A stretch of 11,381 nucleotides of DNA from Tannerella sp. (GTDB lineage Bacteria > Bacteroidota > Bacteroidia > Bacteroidales > Tannerellaceae). The notes under the pieces are model-generated. The model saw nothing but the letters and a program-made list of their open reading frames with translations, had not been told where the DNA came from and made no database searches. A program made the position numbers and the translations under genes. This document shows positions 1-7,290 of this stretch, in pieces. Numbering within the stretch: position 1 is the stretch's first letter; every line of letters begins with the position of its first letter. The stretch lies in contig JAIRYY010000035.1 of the NCBI GenBank assembly GCA_031267485.1, forward strand, positions 1-11,381, in the 5' to 3' direction.

Positions 1-733
1 GGATATAAAACAGATAAAATACACCATAGGCTTTGACGGCTTTTTTCCCAATGCGGCAAAAATATACACGGAACAAAAACAGTTGAACGAAAATCTGAGT
101 ATTCCGCAGGTAATAAAGATGTATTCGGATAAAAACAAAGGCAATATCTATGTTTTCGACCGTGGTGTAAACAGCCGCAGTGTGTTTGAAGATTTTCAGG
201 ATTCGGAAATAGAATTTGTAATCCGTCTGAATCCGGGCGCTGTTTATGAATCGGTTGAAATAAAAGAGGGACAGGGACGCATGCTAGGCAATCTCCAACT
301 GATAAAAGATGAAACGGTTTATCTCTATGCCTGGATCAACAAGGGAAAAATCAAAAAGCGCACTCAACATCTTTACCGGCTTATAACGGCGAAAAACAGG
401 GATGGAGAGACATTCCTGTTTCTGACAAATCTATTTGATCCGGATGCTCAAAGCATAACGGATTTCTATCGTAAATGATGGGATATAGAGGTATTCTTCC
501 GCTTCATAAAGCAGGAATTGAGCTTCAGTCATTTTATGTCGACCAATGAAAACGGCATTAAAATCATTTTATATATGACTTTAATACTGTCCATGCTGAT
601 TTTGATTTACAGGCGATTGAATAATCTCGGTTTCAAAACAGCCAAAAGACGCTTTTCGATTGAACCGGATGAATTGATTATAGCGATGATCGTTCGATTT
701 TGCGGCGGAGACCCTTCGCTGGTCTTTCGTTAA
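1..733 (+). pseudogene. IS4-type DDE transposase, 5'-truncated by window edge, internal nonsense codon
   Basis: The frame is open from base 2 to a TGA at 476-478 and, in the same frame, resumes to a TAA at 731-733. Joined, the two pieces read as the central and C-terminal part of an IS4-family transposase. The second catalytic Asp is the D of FDRG (158-160). The C-terminal signature Y-(2)-R-(3)-E-(6)-K is spelled by Y (467-469), the stop in place of R, E (488-490) and K (509-511), and it is followed by the family-like stretch SHFMSTNENGIK. A single CGA to TGA transition explains the stop. The first Asp and the N-terminus lie left of the window. An apparent TTG start at 83 is only where an ORF caller would begin; the protein-like frame extends upstream of it. 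Any product would end before the catalytic Glu, so this copy should be inactive. Family assignment is from motif recognition, without a database search. Confidence 0.88.
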
Positions 734-770
734 AAAATGCACGGAAAATCTCCTGCCTGAAATACAACCT

Positions 771-790
771 GTTGATAGAGCGCTATCAAC
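771..790. other. Perfect 8-bp hairpin after the transposase pseudogene
   Basis: GTTGATAG (771-778) and CTATCAAC (783-790) are perfect reverse complements around the tetraloop AGCG. It begins 38 bases after the transposase stop. No T-run follows it on the plus strand, so it is not a standard intrinsic terminator. It could be part of an IS end or a binding site for a dimeric regulator. Only the symmetry is seen; the role is unknown. Confidence 0.5.
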
Positions 791-843
791 AGAACCATAA
801 AAATCTTCCGAACACCCGTAACTGCAAGCCTGCGCCAGCAGGA

Positions 844-904
844 TTAATGGTAGGGGCGCACACAAAAGGCGAGGGGCGCATACAGAGGTGCGCCCTACCA
901 TTAA
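844..904. repeat. Imperfect long palindrome (possible REP/MITE-like element)
   Basis: The left arm 844-861 (core TTAATGGTAGGG, then GCGCAC) pairs with the right arm 888-904, which reads as its reverse complement with one bulged G. The 26-base loop carries a second copy of AGGGGCGCA (872-880), so the same word occurs twice in direct orientation and once, as GTGCGCCCT, inverted. G+C-rich palindromes with GTAGGGGCGCAC-like arms are familiar to me as dispersed intergenic repeats in diverse bacteria, but only one copy is visible here. Whether it is dispersed in this genome cannot be told from the window. Confidence 0.65.
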
Positions 905-1144
905 CCATTAATGACATTCCGTACCAGACGGCACGAAAAGAACAGTGATGCGGTTATTTCTACCGACATATTGTGCCTGCAGCACAAAAGACGGAACGGA
1001 ATTATTTTTGACGAATGTCACATTTTTGACCGCCCTCCCGTCAGGGTACGCCGGGCTCAATGGAAAAGCACGGAACTCCAGCAGCGGGTTTTAGCGTTTT
1101 TTTTGATGTTATGGTAGCGTTTTTTCGTTTTTTAACCTGCACGG

Positions 1145-1177
1145 TTTTAGCGGCAATCAGCAAAATGATTACATTTG
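1145..1177 (+). promoter_or_regulatory. Putative Bacteroidota-type promoter of the coiled-coil gene
   Basis: TACATTTG at 1170-1177 matches the Bacteroidota -7 consensus TAnnTTTG fully. The -33 position holds only TTTTAG (1145-1150), a weak match to TTTG. The region just upstream has T-rich tracts that could help polymerase binding. Initiation about seven bases past the box would give a leader of only about 12-14 bases before the ATG at 1197, without a Shine-Dalgarno sequence. Confidence 0.5.
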
Positions 1178-1196
1178 CGAAAAAAAAATCCTGAGC

Positions 1197-1712
1197 ATGA
1201 ATATCAAACACATATTTGGCGTTAGCCGAAAGGAGCTGCGCGGTACGATTGACGCGCTGAACAGTAAAGTGGAACAGTTGCAGTATTTGAACGTCAATCT
1301 GGTGAGGAGATACGAAAAAATGATAAAGAAAATCCGGAAGGAACATGCCGGTCAGCTGGACGGTTACGAGGCGACCCTGCTGGCAATCCGGGAGGAACAT
1401 GCCGGCCAGCTGAAAAATTATGAGGCAGCCCTGTATGCCATCCGGGAGGAATATGCCGCCAAACTGAACATCTGCGACAAAACCCTGCAGGCAGCCCGCG
1501 ATGAACATGCCGAACAGCTGAAAAACTGCGAGCCGAAACTCCGGGGAGAGATTTCGCAACTGAACATCCGGATTAACGGACTGATGCTGCAGATAAAAAA
1601 GATGAAACAGGAAAAGGACCGGCTGAACGACGACCTGAAAAAAACCGGCAACCAGCTCTCTCATCTGCAGAACAGCGCCCTCATGAAACTTTCAGAAATG
1701 AGGAAGCCGTAG
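1197..1712 (+). CDS. Hypothetical coiled-coil protein with four 18-residue tandem repeats
   Basis: I do not recognise this 171-residue protein. It has no signal peptide or membrane segment, is rich in K, E, Q, L and R, and is predicted by eye to be almost wholly helical. Residues 46-117 are four tandem repeats of exactly 18 residues (DNA 1332-1385, 1386-1439, 1440-1493, 1494-1547). They follow a pattern I-R-x-E-H-A-x-Q-L-x-x-Y-E-x-x-L-x-A; copies 1 and 2 are nearly identical and copies 3 and 4 have diverged. Residues 118-160 continue as an ordinary heptad-like coiled coil. It stands alone between the IS remnant and the convergent endonuclease gene, with a likely promoter of its own just upstream. 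The ATG was chosen because the promoter box ends 20 bases before it. A structural or scaffold role is possible but is inference. The clear coding pattern and repeat conservation at the protein level make it a real gene in my view. Confidence 0.72.
   Translation: MNIKHIFGVSRKELRGTIDALNSKVEQLQYLNVNLVRRYEKMIKKIRKEHAGQLDGYEATLLAIREEHAGQLKNYEAALYAIREEYAAKLNICDKTLQAARDEHAEQLKNCEPKLRGEISQLNIRINGLMLQIKKMKQEKDRLNDDLKKTGNQLSHLQNSALMKLSEMRKP
1332..1547 (+). repeat. Four tandem 54-bp coding repeats (18 residues each)
   Basis: Units start at 1332, 1386, 1440 and 1494. Units 1 and 2 share ATCCGG-AGGAACATGCCGG-CAGCTG with two differences over 27 bases. Unit 3 keeps ATCCGGGAGGAATATGCCG, and unit 4 is the most diverged. 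The 18-residue length equals 7+11, compatible with mixed heptad and hendecad coiled-coil geometry. Confidence 0.8.
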
Positions 1713-1713
1713 C

Positions 1714-2496
1714 TCACCGCCCGGAAACATTCCATTTCGTGAAATCAACCCGGCTTTCCGTCTCCGCCTCGATGCGGTCGGGCAGAGCGGGGAAGAAATC
1801 TATTCCGGTGAGCGCCTGCAGTTCTTCCACGCTCTTGGCATACGTAGCCAGCGGGTTCCGTCCGCTCCGGTTCTCGAACACGAAAGCGATGGCATGCCAG
1901 ACGCCGCCGTCGTTCTGCAGGAGCGCCTTGAAAAAGGCGTCGGGAACCGCCACCCTGTTCGCGCCGATTGTCCGGGGCCGTTCGGACACCATCGGGCCGC
2001 ACACGACGTAAATCCGCCCCTTCTCCGCGGCCAGCGCCCGCACCTGTTCTTCCAGACTGTTCCACACGCCCGCGTTCAGATTCCTGTTCTGCGGACAGAT
2101 GTTCGAAAGGTAAAACGATTCGTCCATCGCCTGCCGGCTCCACTTCATGTCGGCCGCCGGAGCCATGTGTCCCCTGTCCCACCCCGAATTTCGGTAATCG
2201 TCCGTCGTCGCGGACTCCCCGCTGCTCACGCCGGGGTCGGGAACAAACCGCTTACCCCGCGGCACATCGCCCCCGACCTCCTCCCGGACAAGCTCGTAAG
2301 CCACCCAGTTAGGTATCTTCCATTCGGAATTGTAACTCACCGTGAATCCCGTTCGGACAAGAATCTGTTCTTTCCGCCCGCTGATTTCCGCCGGAAGTTC
2401 CATCCTGCCGTCCCTTTCCGCCGGAAAGACCTGACATGCCTGCGGCGGAAAGAGATACAGCAGAATCAGACAGTGCAGAGCGTAAAAGCGTCCCAT
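1714..2496 (-). CDS. Exported DNA/RNA non-specific endonuclease (DRGH family)
   Basis: This 260-residue protein has the signature of the beta-beta-alpha-metal endonucleases related to Serratia nuclease and NucA. DRGH lies at 107-110, with His110 as the general base. The stretch ICPQN...LNAGVWNSLE follows, where Asn141 matches the metal-binding Asn of Serratia nuclease (N119) and Glu149 its conserved acidic residue (E127). These enzymes cut DNA and RNA with Mg2+ and little sequence preference. Residues 1-20 are a hydrophobic export signal (ALHCLILLYLF). Cys21 after PPQA could be a lipidation site, but the -3 to -1 residues are a poor lipobox, so secretion or lipid anchoring is unresolved. The ATG is four bases after the aminotransferase stop, indicating translational coupling as the last gene of the cluster. 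A nutritional (extracellular nucleic acid scavenging) role is likely; no immunity gene or toxin-delivery domain is seen. Confidence 0.92.
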   Translation of the reverse strand: MGRFYALHCLILLYLFPPQACQVFPAERDGRMELPAEISGRKEQILVRTGFTVSYNSEWKIPNWVAYELVREEVGGDVPRGKRFVPDPGVSSGESATTDDYRNSGWDRGHMAPAADMKWSRQAMDESFYLSNICPQNRNLNAGVWNSLEEQVRALAAEKGRIYVVCGPMVSERPRTIGANRVAVPDAFFKALLQNDGGVWHAIAFVFENRSGRNPLATYAKSVEELQALTGIDFFPALPDRIEAETESRVDFTKWNVSGR

Positions 2497-2500
2497 ACGT

Positions 2501-3694
2501 CTATTTCAGTCTCGACAGCGCCTCCCTTATGCGCCTGACCGCTTCGATTATGTTTTCGTCGGATGTGGCATACGACAGGCGGATGCATCCGGGAGCGCCG
2601 AACGCCGCGCCTCCGACGGTTGCGACGTGGCCTTCCTCAAGCAGGTACATCGCGAGGTCTGCCGCATTTTCGACCTTGCGTCCGCCGGCGCTTTTTCCGT
2701 AATAGGAACCCACTTCGGGGAAAATGTAAAAGGCGCCCTGCGGCACATTCAGCCTTATGTCCGGAATCTCCCGGCACAGGCTCACGATCAGGTCGCGGCG
2801 GCGGAGGAACGCCAGGCGCATCTCCTCCACACATGCCTGATCGCCGGAAAAGGCCGCCACGGACGCTTTCTGCGCGATAGAACTGGGGCCGGACGTTATC
2901 TGACCCTGCAGCTTGTTGCACGCCTGGGCAATCCACAGCGGAGCGGCAATGAATCCGATGCGCCAGCCGGTCATCGCATAAGCCTTCGAGACGCCGTTGA
3001 CAATCACGACACGGTTGCGGACGGACACGAACTGCGAGATGCTTTCGTGTTTCCCCGCGTAATTGATATGTTCGTAAATCTCATCCGAAAGGATAATCAC
3101 ATTCGGGTGCTTCTCCAGCACGCCGGCCAGCGCTTTCAGTTCGTCGCGGCTGTACACGCTGCCCGTCGGATTCGACGGCGAACAGAGGATAACCATTCTC
3201 GTGCGGTGTGTTATCGCCTCCTCAAGCTGTTCCGGCGTTATCTTGAAATCCTGCTCGATGCCCGCCCTTACAATCACGCCGAACGCTTCGGTAAGTTTGG
3301 GTAATTCGAGGTAACTGACCCAGTACGGCCCGGGAATGACGAGTTCGTCGCCCCAGCCCAGAACGCTGAACATGACGTTGAATATGGACTGCTTCGCCCC
3401 GTTCGACACGACAATCTGATCAATCGTGTAGTCCAGCCCGTTTTCGCGCTTCAGTTTTTCCACAATCGCCCGGCGCAGGTCGGGAAACCCCGCGACCGGC
3501 GAGTAAAAGGAATAATTGTCGTCAATGGCCTTTTTGGCCGCCGCCTTGATGTGTTCGGGCGTGTTGAAATCCGGTTCGCCCACGCTGAGGTTTATCACGT
3601 CGATACCCTGCGCTCTCAGTTCGCTGCTCTTTTGTGACATCGCCAGCGTCTCCGACGGAGACAGGCTGGACAAACGTGCCGATAAATGTTCCAT
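2501..3694 (-). CDS. aspC: PLP-dependent aminotransferase, aspartate (or aspartate/prephenate) type
   Basis: This 397-residue fold-type I aminotransferase has the normal length for class I subgroup I-beta (Thermus/Bacillus aspartate aminotransferases). Visible motifs are the N-terminal VGEPDFNTP (38-46), the YSPVAG loop (64-69) and CSPSNPTG (171-178), whose Asn175 contacts PLP. SDEIYEH (203-209) has Asp204 for the pyridine nitrogen and Tyr207 for the PLP O3'. SKAYAMTGWRIGF (236-248) has Lys237 as the Schiff-base lysine, and a C-terminal CIRLSYA holds the substrate-carboxylate Arg. It interconverts aspartate and oxaloacetate with 2-oxoglutarate and glutamate in the cytoplasm. Some members also act on prephenate for Phe/Tyr synthesis, and I cannot tell which from sequence alone. 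It follows ribBA by 18 bases. The symbol aspC is used for this subgroup in Bacteroidota annotations but is not specific. Confidence 0.95.
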   Translation of the reverse strand: MEHLSARLSSLSPSETLAMSQKSSELRAQGIDVINLSVGEPDFNTPEHIKAAAKKAIDDNYSFYSPVAGFPDLRRAIVEKLKRENGLDYTIDQIVVSNGAKQSIFNVMFSVLGWGDELVIPGPYWVSYLELPKLTEAFGVIVRAGIEQDFKITPEQLEEAITHRTRMVILCSPSNPTGSVYSRDELKALAGVLEKHPNVIILSDEIYEHINYAGKHESISQFVSVRNRVVIVNGVSKAYAMTGWRIGFIAAPLWIAQACNKLQGQITSGPSSIAQKASVAAFSGDQACVEEMRLAFLRRRDLIVSLCREIPDIRLNVPQGAFYIFPEVGSYYGKSAGGRKVENAADLAMYLLEEGHVATVGGAAFGAPGCIRLSYATSDENIIEAVRRIREALSRLK

Positions 3695-3712
3695 GCTTGT
3701 TTAAAATTTTAA

Positions 3713-4927
3713 TTATAAATTATGAAGTTCGTGTCCCATCCGTTCCTTTTTGGTACGCATGTAAAACTCGTTATATCTGTTCGGTACCACCTCGACCGGT
3801 ATGTTCTCGACCACTTCGAGGCCGTACGCTTCAAGGCCGACGCGCTTGACGGGATTGTTCGTCATCAGACGCATCTTGTGGATACCTATCTGACGGAGAA
3901 TCTGCGCCCCCACGCCGTAATCGCGCTCGTCGGCCTGGTGGCAGAGGTGCAGGTTGGCATCGACCGTATCCAGCCCCTCCTCCTGCAGCCTGTAAGCCCT
4001 CATCTTGTCCATAAGACCGATGCCGCGTCCCTCCTGGTTGAGATAAAGCACGACGCCCTTGCCCTCGCTTTCAATCGCGCGCATCGCCTTGTGCAGCTGT
4101 TCGCCGCAGTCGCAGCGGAACGAGCCGAAGATGTCGCCGGTCATGCACGACGAGTGCACCCGCACCAGGACCGGTTCGTCCTTTTCGATGTCGCCCTTAA
4201 TCAGCGCCACATGCTCAAGCCCGTTGCTCTTCTGCCGGAAGGGGATAAGGCGGAAATCGCCGTATTTCGTCGGCATGTTCACCTCCACGCCCTTTTCGAC
4301 GAGCGATTCCGTCCGCAGGCGGTAAGCGATAAGGTCGCGAATGGAAATAATCTTGATACCGAACCTGCCGGATACCTCCACCAGTCCCGGCAGACGCGCC
4401 ATCGTCCCGTCGCCGTTGAGAATCTCAATCAGCGCCCCGGCGGGATAAAGCCCGGCAAGCCGCGCCATGTCGACCGTCGCCTCCGTATGTCCCGCACGGC
4501 GGAGAACGCCCCTCGAGCGCGCCCGCAACGGATTGACATGCCCCGGACGCCCCAGGTCGGACGGCCGTGTGGCCGGGTCGGCAAGCGCGCGAATCGTCGC
4601 GGCGCGGTCGTAAATGGAAACGCCGGTCGTGCAGCCTTCGCCGAGCTTGTCGACGGTGACGGTAAACGGCGTTTCCAGCATCGAGGTATTGTGAATAACC
4701 TGCATGTTAAGCTCCAGCTCCTCGCAGCGCGCCTCCGTCACAGGCGCGCAGAGCACGCCGCGGCCGTGGGTAAGCATAAAATTGACCTTCTCCGGGGTTA
4801 TCTTCTCCGCCGCGATTATAAAATCCCCCTCGTTCTCGCGGTCCTCATCATCAACAACAATCAGGAACTTCCCCTCGCGAAAATCCTCAATCGCCTCTTC
4901 TATGGTGTTCAGTTTAAATATCTCCAT
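3713..4927 (-). CDS. ribBA: Bifunctional 3,4-dihydroxy-2-butanone-4-phosphate synthase / GTP cyclohydrolase II
   Basis: This 404-residue cytoplasmic fusion makes both precursors of riboflavin. Residues 1-200 are the DHBP synthase (RibB), which forms the four-carbon unit from ribulose 5-phosphate. The acidic metal and substrate loop [11 protein letters not shown] is at 26-36, with GCTTGVS at 98-104 and RRAGHTEA at 143-150. Residues 205-404 are GTP cyclohydrolase II (RibA), which opens GTP. Its zinc cysteines are C261, C272 and C274 ([15 protein letters not shown]) and its catalytic segment is QEGRGIGL (298-305), followed by ADERDYG. Both halves look intact, so the protein should be truly bifunctional. 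The start ATG lies 12 bases after the permease stop, inside a TA-rich junction. No FMN riboswitch precedes it, which fits its internal place in the operon. Confidence 0.97.
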   Translation of the reverse strand: MEIFKLNTIEEAIEDFREGKFLIVVDDEDRENEGDFIIAAEKITPEKVNFMLTHGRGVLCAPVTEARCEELELNMQVIHNTSMLETPFTVTVDKLGEGCTTGVSIYDRAATIRALADPATRPSDLGRPGHVNPLRARSRGVLRRAGHTEATVDMARLAGLYPAGALIEILNGDGTMARLPGLVEVSGRFGIKIISIRDLIAYRLRTESLVEKGVEVNMPTKYGDFRLIPFRQKSNGLEHVALIKGDIEKDEPVLVRVHSSCMTGDIFGSFRCDCGEQLHKAMRAIESEGKGVVLYLNQEGRGIGLMDKMRAYRLQEEGLDTVDANLHLCHQADERDYGVGAQILRQIGIHKMRLMTNNPVKRVGLEAYGLEVVENIPVEVVPNRYNEFYMRTKKERMGHELHNL

Positions 4928-4939
4928 ACATTATATATA

Positions 4940-6865
4940 TTATACTTTAATTATGTCAACCATTTCGCCGCAGACGCGGACGGCCGTTCTCATGTCCTGC
5001 CGCAACAGTTTCCGGCGGTAGACGGCCAGCAGGTAGACCGCCCCTCCCACGGGAAAGCAGACCGCCAGCGCCATCCCCGCACGGGGGCTTATCGCCCGGC
5101 CGGTCAGATGAAAACTCCTGACAAACGGGAAATCCATCGCCTTGTTCAGCACCAGATTCCGGTCCGAATTTTCAAGTATGCCGACGACCGCTTCTATCTC
5201 GAGCGCGATACGTTCCGCCTCCGGGTCTCTCCCGCCCTGCTTCCAGAAATTCATATAATTCATCCAGCGCCTGCTGCCGTCAAGATATTGCCGGCAGGAA
5301 ACGCCAAGGCGCTGCAGCCGGACGGTCAGCGCGCCGTAATCGGGATGTTCCATGATAATCTCCTTCTTCTCAATCTTGCGGAGTTCGCGCCGGCCGGTAA
5401 GGCGTTTAAGCGCATCCAGATAGGTCTCGGCATTCAGAATGACGGAATCGTTCACCGCTTTCCACGTCAGGAAAACACCCAGCGGCAGCAGTATGGCCGA
5501 ACTCAGCCACATCCCCTGCCACGGCAGCCACACGCCGTCGCGCGCCATCTTGTAGCCCATATTGTCGATGATATAGTAGACGACAAACAGAAGCACCGAT
5601 ATGACGGCCGGCGCGCCAAGTCCGCCCTTGCGAATGATAGCCCCCAGGGGAGCGCCGATAAAGAAAAAGATGAGGCAGGCGAACGAGAGCGTGAACTTAC
5701 GGTGCATCTCCGTGTGATGCCAGCGGATTTCCTTTTCCTCGAAACTCAGCTGCCCCGACTTGAAGCCGTAGTTCATCAGCAGGTTGTCCACATTCCGCTT
5801 CGACCAGGCGAGCAGCGAAGCCCTGACGTCCGGCTTCCGCACCCGGTACAGACTGTCGAAATCGACCGCCGGACGAACGGCAACGGCCAGCGAATCGCTC
5901 TCCGTCCTGTCCGCCGGAGGAGGAGGAGGAGGAGCGGCGCCCGGCCCCAGCGTCCTCCGGTAAGACTGCGCATAGAGGGCGCCCGATTCGGCGCGTTTGA
6001 CACTGTCCATGCGAACCGTCATCGAGTCGATGGACTGCTGCAGGCTTGCGATATTTTTACCCACGTAACGCCCCTGGAAAATCGATTCGTCCGTCATGTT
6101 GAAATTGCCGTCAAACTCAATCAGCATCTCCATTGTGTCAAACGATTCGCGCCGGTACGGCACGGCATCCTTCGCCTCCCGCGCCCTTGTCCCGCTTCCT
6201 TTCAGGTTCTCGAACGATTCGCCGCTGAACAGCGTCATGACAACGTATTTTTTATCGACGGAAGTCTTGAGCCGCCCCGAATCCGCCATGATGACGCGCG
6301 CATTGTTAAATCCCTCGGAATAATCATAAATCATCACCTCCCTGAGCAGCCCGGTCTGCCTGTCCCGGCTTTTGACGTAGAGGTTTTTCCCGCTTATTTC
6401 CTTGTAGAACGTGCGTTCCGGGATTTCCAGTTCCGGCGACTTCTGCCTTACGGAATAAAGGAGCGTATACATTTTGACCTGCGAAACGGGCGTCACATTG
6501 TTCTGGAAAAAAAAGGCGGATATGGCTACAAAGATAAGGAAGAATGTCAGCGGCTTCATAATCCGCACCAGGGAAATTCCGGAAGCTTTCATGGCCAGCA
6601 GCTCCATCTGTTCGCCCAGGTTACCGAACGTCATCAGCGAGGCGAACAGGATGGCCAACGGAAGCGCCTGCGGTATCTGGGTCAGGGCGACATAGAAAAA
6701 CAGTTCCGCAAGGATATGTATTCCTATCCCCTTGCCAACCATCTCATCCACATATCTCCACAGGAACTGCATCAGAAAAATGAACAGACAGATTCCGAAC
6801 GTCATGATAAACAACGGCAGGAACGTTTTCAATAAAAATAAATCCAATCGCTTTACGGTGCGCAT
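4940..6865 (-). CDS. LptF/LptG-family lipopolysaccharide transport permease
   Basis: This 641-residue inner-membrane protein belongs to the YjgP/YjgQ family, the membrane partners of the LptB ATPase that extract LPS and pass it to the periplasmic bridge. Membrane segments are seen at about 12-35, 56-80 and 103-122, then a large periplasmic beta-rich domain (about 125-390), then segments at about 393-411, 417-437 and 450-469. The motif [15 protein letters not shown] (84-98) is the characteristic cytoplasmic loop that contacts the ATPase. It is much longer than the roughly 360-residue E. coli proteins. The periplasmic part carries an insertion (about 260-380) with a six-proline run at 312-317, and the C-terminus has an extension of about 170 residues with a possible further membrane segment near 595-615. 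Such long forms are usual in Bacteroidota. I cannot say whether it plays the LptF or the LptG role. Its ATG is nine bases after the START-like gene's stop. Confidence 0.93.
   Translation of the reverse strand: MRTVKRLDLFLLKTFLPLFIMTFGICLFIFLMQFLWRYVDEMVGKGIGIHILAELFFYVALTQIPQALPLAILFASLMTFGNLGEQMELLAMKASGISLVRIMKPLTFFLIFVAISAFFFQNNVTPVSQVKMYTLLYSVRQKSPELEIPERTFYKEISGKNLYVKSRDRQTGLLREVMIYDYSEGFNNARVIMADSGRLKTSVDKKYVVMTLFSGESFENLKGSGTRAREAKDAVPYRRESFDTMEMLIEFDGNFNMTDESIFQGRYVGKNIASLQQSIDSMTVRMDSVKRAESGALYAQSYRRTLGPGAAPPPPPPADRTESDSLAVAVRPAVDFDSLYRVRKPDVRASLLAWSKRNVDNLLMNYGFKSGQLSFEEKEIRWHHTEMHRKFTLSFACLIFFFIGAPLGAIIRKGGLGAPAVISVLLFVVYYIIDNMGYKMARDGVWLPWQGMWLSSAILLPLGVFLTWKAVNDSVILNAETYLDALKRLTGRRELRKIEKKEIIMEHPDYGALTVRLQRLGVSCRQYLDGSRRWMNYMNFWKQGGRDPEAERIALEIEAVVGILENSDRNLVLNKAMDFPFVRSFHLTGRAISPRAGMALAVCFPVGGAVYLLAVYRRKLLRQDMRTAVRVCGEMVDIIKV
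5915..5932 (-). repeat. CCT triplet run encoding hexaproline in the permease
   Basis: On the coding (minus) strand five CCT codons and one CCG code for Pro312-Pro317, seen as (AGG)5 at 5918-5932 on the plus strand. It lies in the presumed periplasmic insertion. A perfect triplet run can slip in replication, but changes of whole triplets keep the frame. Confidence 0.85.
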
Positions 6866-6874
6866 ACTACTCTA

Positions 6875-7255
6875 TTACACTCCCAACGTCCTTTTCAATT
6901 CGTCAACCTGCGTGTCCCACAGGCTTATGGCATCCATCTTCTCCGACGGTTCGGCAAAATCCGTGATTTCAAGCGCCACGCCGCCCGTCAGTTCTATCGT
7001 GTGAATACGAAATTCAAAATAAACATGCTCATCGTCATTCGCCCACCGATACCGCACGCACACATCCGGTTTGACATAAACCAGCCTGGCCTCCTCGTGC
7101 GTCCTGTCCCAGGTGAACACGTACGTTTCACCCTTTATAGCCACACGGTCGGCAAACCAGGACGACAGTCCCGGCGGCGTTGTCAGATGATTCCACAAAC
7201 TCCGTTTGGAAACCTTGTCGAACACATACTCGATATGAAACTTCTCTTTTTTCAT
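6875..7255 (-). CDS. START-like (SRPBCC/AHSA1-type) domain protein
   Basis: This small cytoplasmic protein of 126 residues from the chosen start has the helix-grip pattern of the START/Bet v1-like superfamily. Features are an N-terminal strand FHIEYVFD, then the helix and turn SLWNHLTTPPGLSSWFAD, a central beta sheet with FTWDR and FEFRIH, and a long C-terminal helix after MDAISLWDTQVDELKRTL. Relatives in Bacteroidota are annotated only as START-like or AHSA1-type proteins; ligand and role are unknown to me. I chose the ATG at 7255 (MKKEKFHIEY), because the family-like sequence begins there. A second ATG 21 bases upstream (7276) is created by a tandem duplication and would add seven residues; a TTG at 7315 is unlikely. 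The gene is the second of the minus-strand cluster and lies directly before the Lpt permease. Confidence 0.85.
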   Translation of the reverse strand: MKKEKFHIEYVFDKVSKRSLWNHLTTPPGLSSWFADRVAIKGETYVFTWDRTHEEARLVYVKPDVCVRYRWANDDEHVYFEFRIHTIELTGGVALEITDFAEPSEKMDAISLWDTQVDELKRTLGV

Positions 7256-7290
7256 AAATTCCGCGCAAGTTTTCATAAATTCCGCGCAAG
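7249..7290 (-). repeat. Perfect 21-bp tandem duplication over the START-like gene's start site
   Basis: The 21-base unit CTTGCGCGGAATTTATGAAAA (minus-strand sense) occurs twice without mismatch, at 7270-7290 and 7249-7269. Each copy carries an ATG in the same frame (7276 and 7255). The length is a multiple of three, so translation from the upstream ATG only adds MKTCAEF to the protein. Confidence 0.95.

Larger units (their letters stand above)
1..790 (+). mobile_element. Remnant of an IS4-family insertion sequence (right part; boundary uncertain)
   Basis: The transposase pseudogene and its short 3' non-coding tail form the right part of an insertion sequence. The terminal inverted repeat cannot be recognised because the left end is outside the window, so the right boundary is a guess. 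I placed it after the hairpin at 771-790; it could lie anywhere between about 740 and 900. This stretch is visibly richer in A and T than the operon that follows, which fits acquired DNA. Confidence 0.5.
734..1196. other. Gene-free stretch between IS remnant and coiled-coil gene
   Basis: No convincing gene is seen. Short open frames here (about 700-948 and 911-1117) have no protein-like composition and overlap the palindrome. The stretch holds the 771-790 hairpin, the 844-904 palindrome and a small 6-bp hairpin at 971-987 (TTGTGC/GCACAA). Near its right end are T-rich tracts (1097-1104 and 1119-1133) and a 10-bp direct repeat GGTTTTAGCG (1087-1096 and 1143-1152). A likely promoter for the next gene follows. 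Confidence 0.6.

Noticed and set aside
476..478. Recoding of TGA as an amino acid in the transposase
   Set aside because: TGA serves as the normal stop of the endonuclease (1714-1716) and DUF5686 (7312-7314) genes. The site calls for Arg rather than Trp or selenocysteine, and no SECIS-like hairpin directly follows.
971..987. Small palindrome TTGTGC-CTGCA-GCACAA as terminator
   Set aside because: The stem is only six base pairs, no T-run follows and no gene ends nearby.
700..1117. Two short open frames (82 and 68 codons) in the intergenic stretch
   Set aside because: They cross the palindrome and the T-rich tracts, and their sequences have no protein-like pattern or initiation context.
1714..2496. 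Endonuclease and coiled-coil gene as a defence or toxin-antitoxin pair
   Set aside because: The nuclease carries an export signal and is coupled to housekeeping genes. The coiled-coil gene is on the opposite strand, converging rather than cotranscribed, and has no antitoxin-like features.
4928..4939. FMN riboswitch or promoter in front of ribBA
   Set aside because: The gap is 12 bases of TA-rich sequence, far too short for a riboswitch, and the gene is internal to the cluster.
3722..6835. Open frame of 1037 codons on the plus strand
   Set aside because: It lies wholly antisense to ribBA and the Lpt permease, spans their junction, and its translation is a low-complexity mix rich in R, H, Q and P without any domain. 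It is a by-product of the codon use of the real genes, whose motifs are unmistakable.
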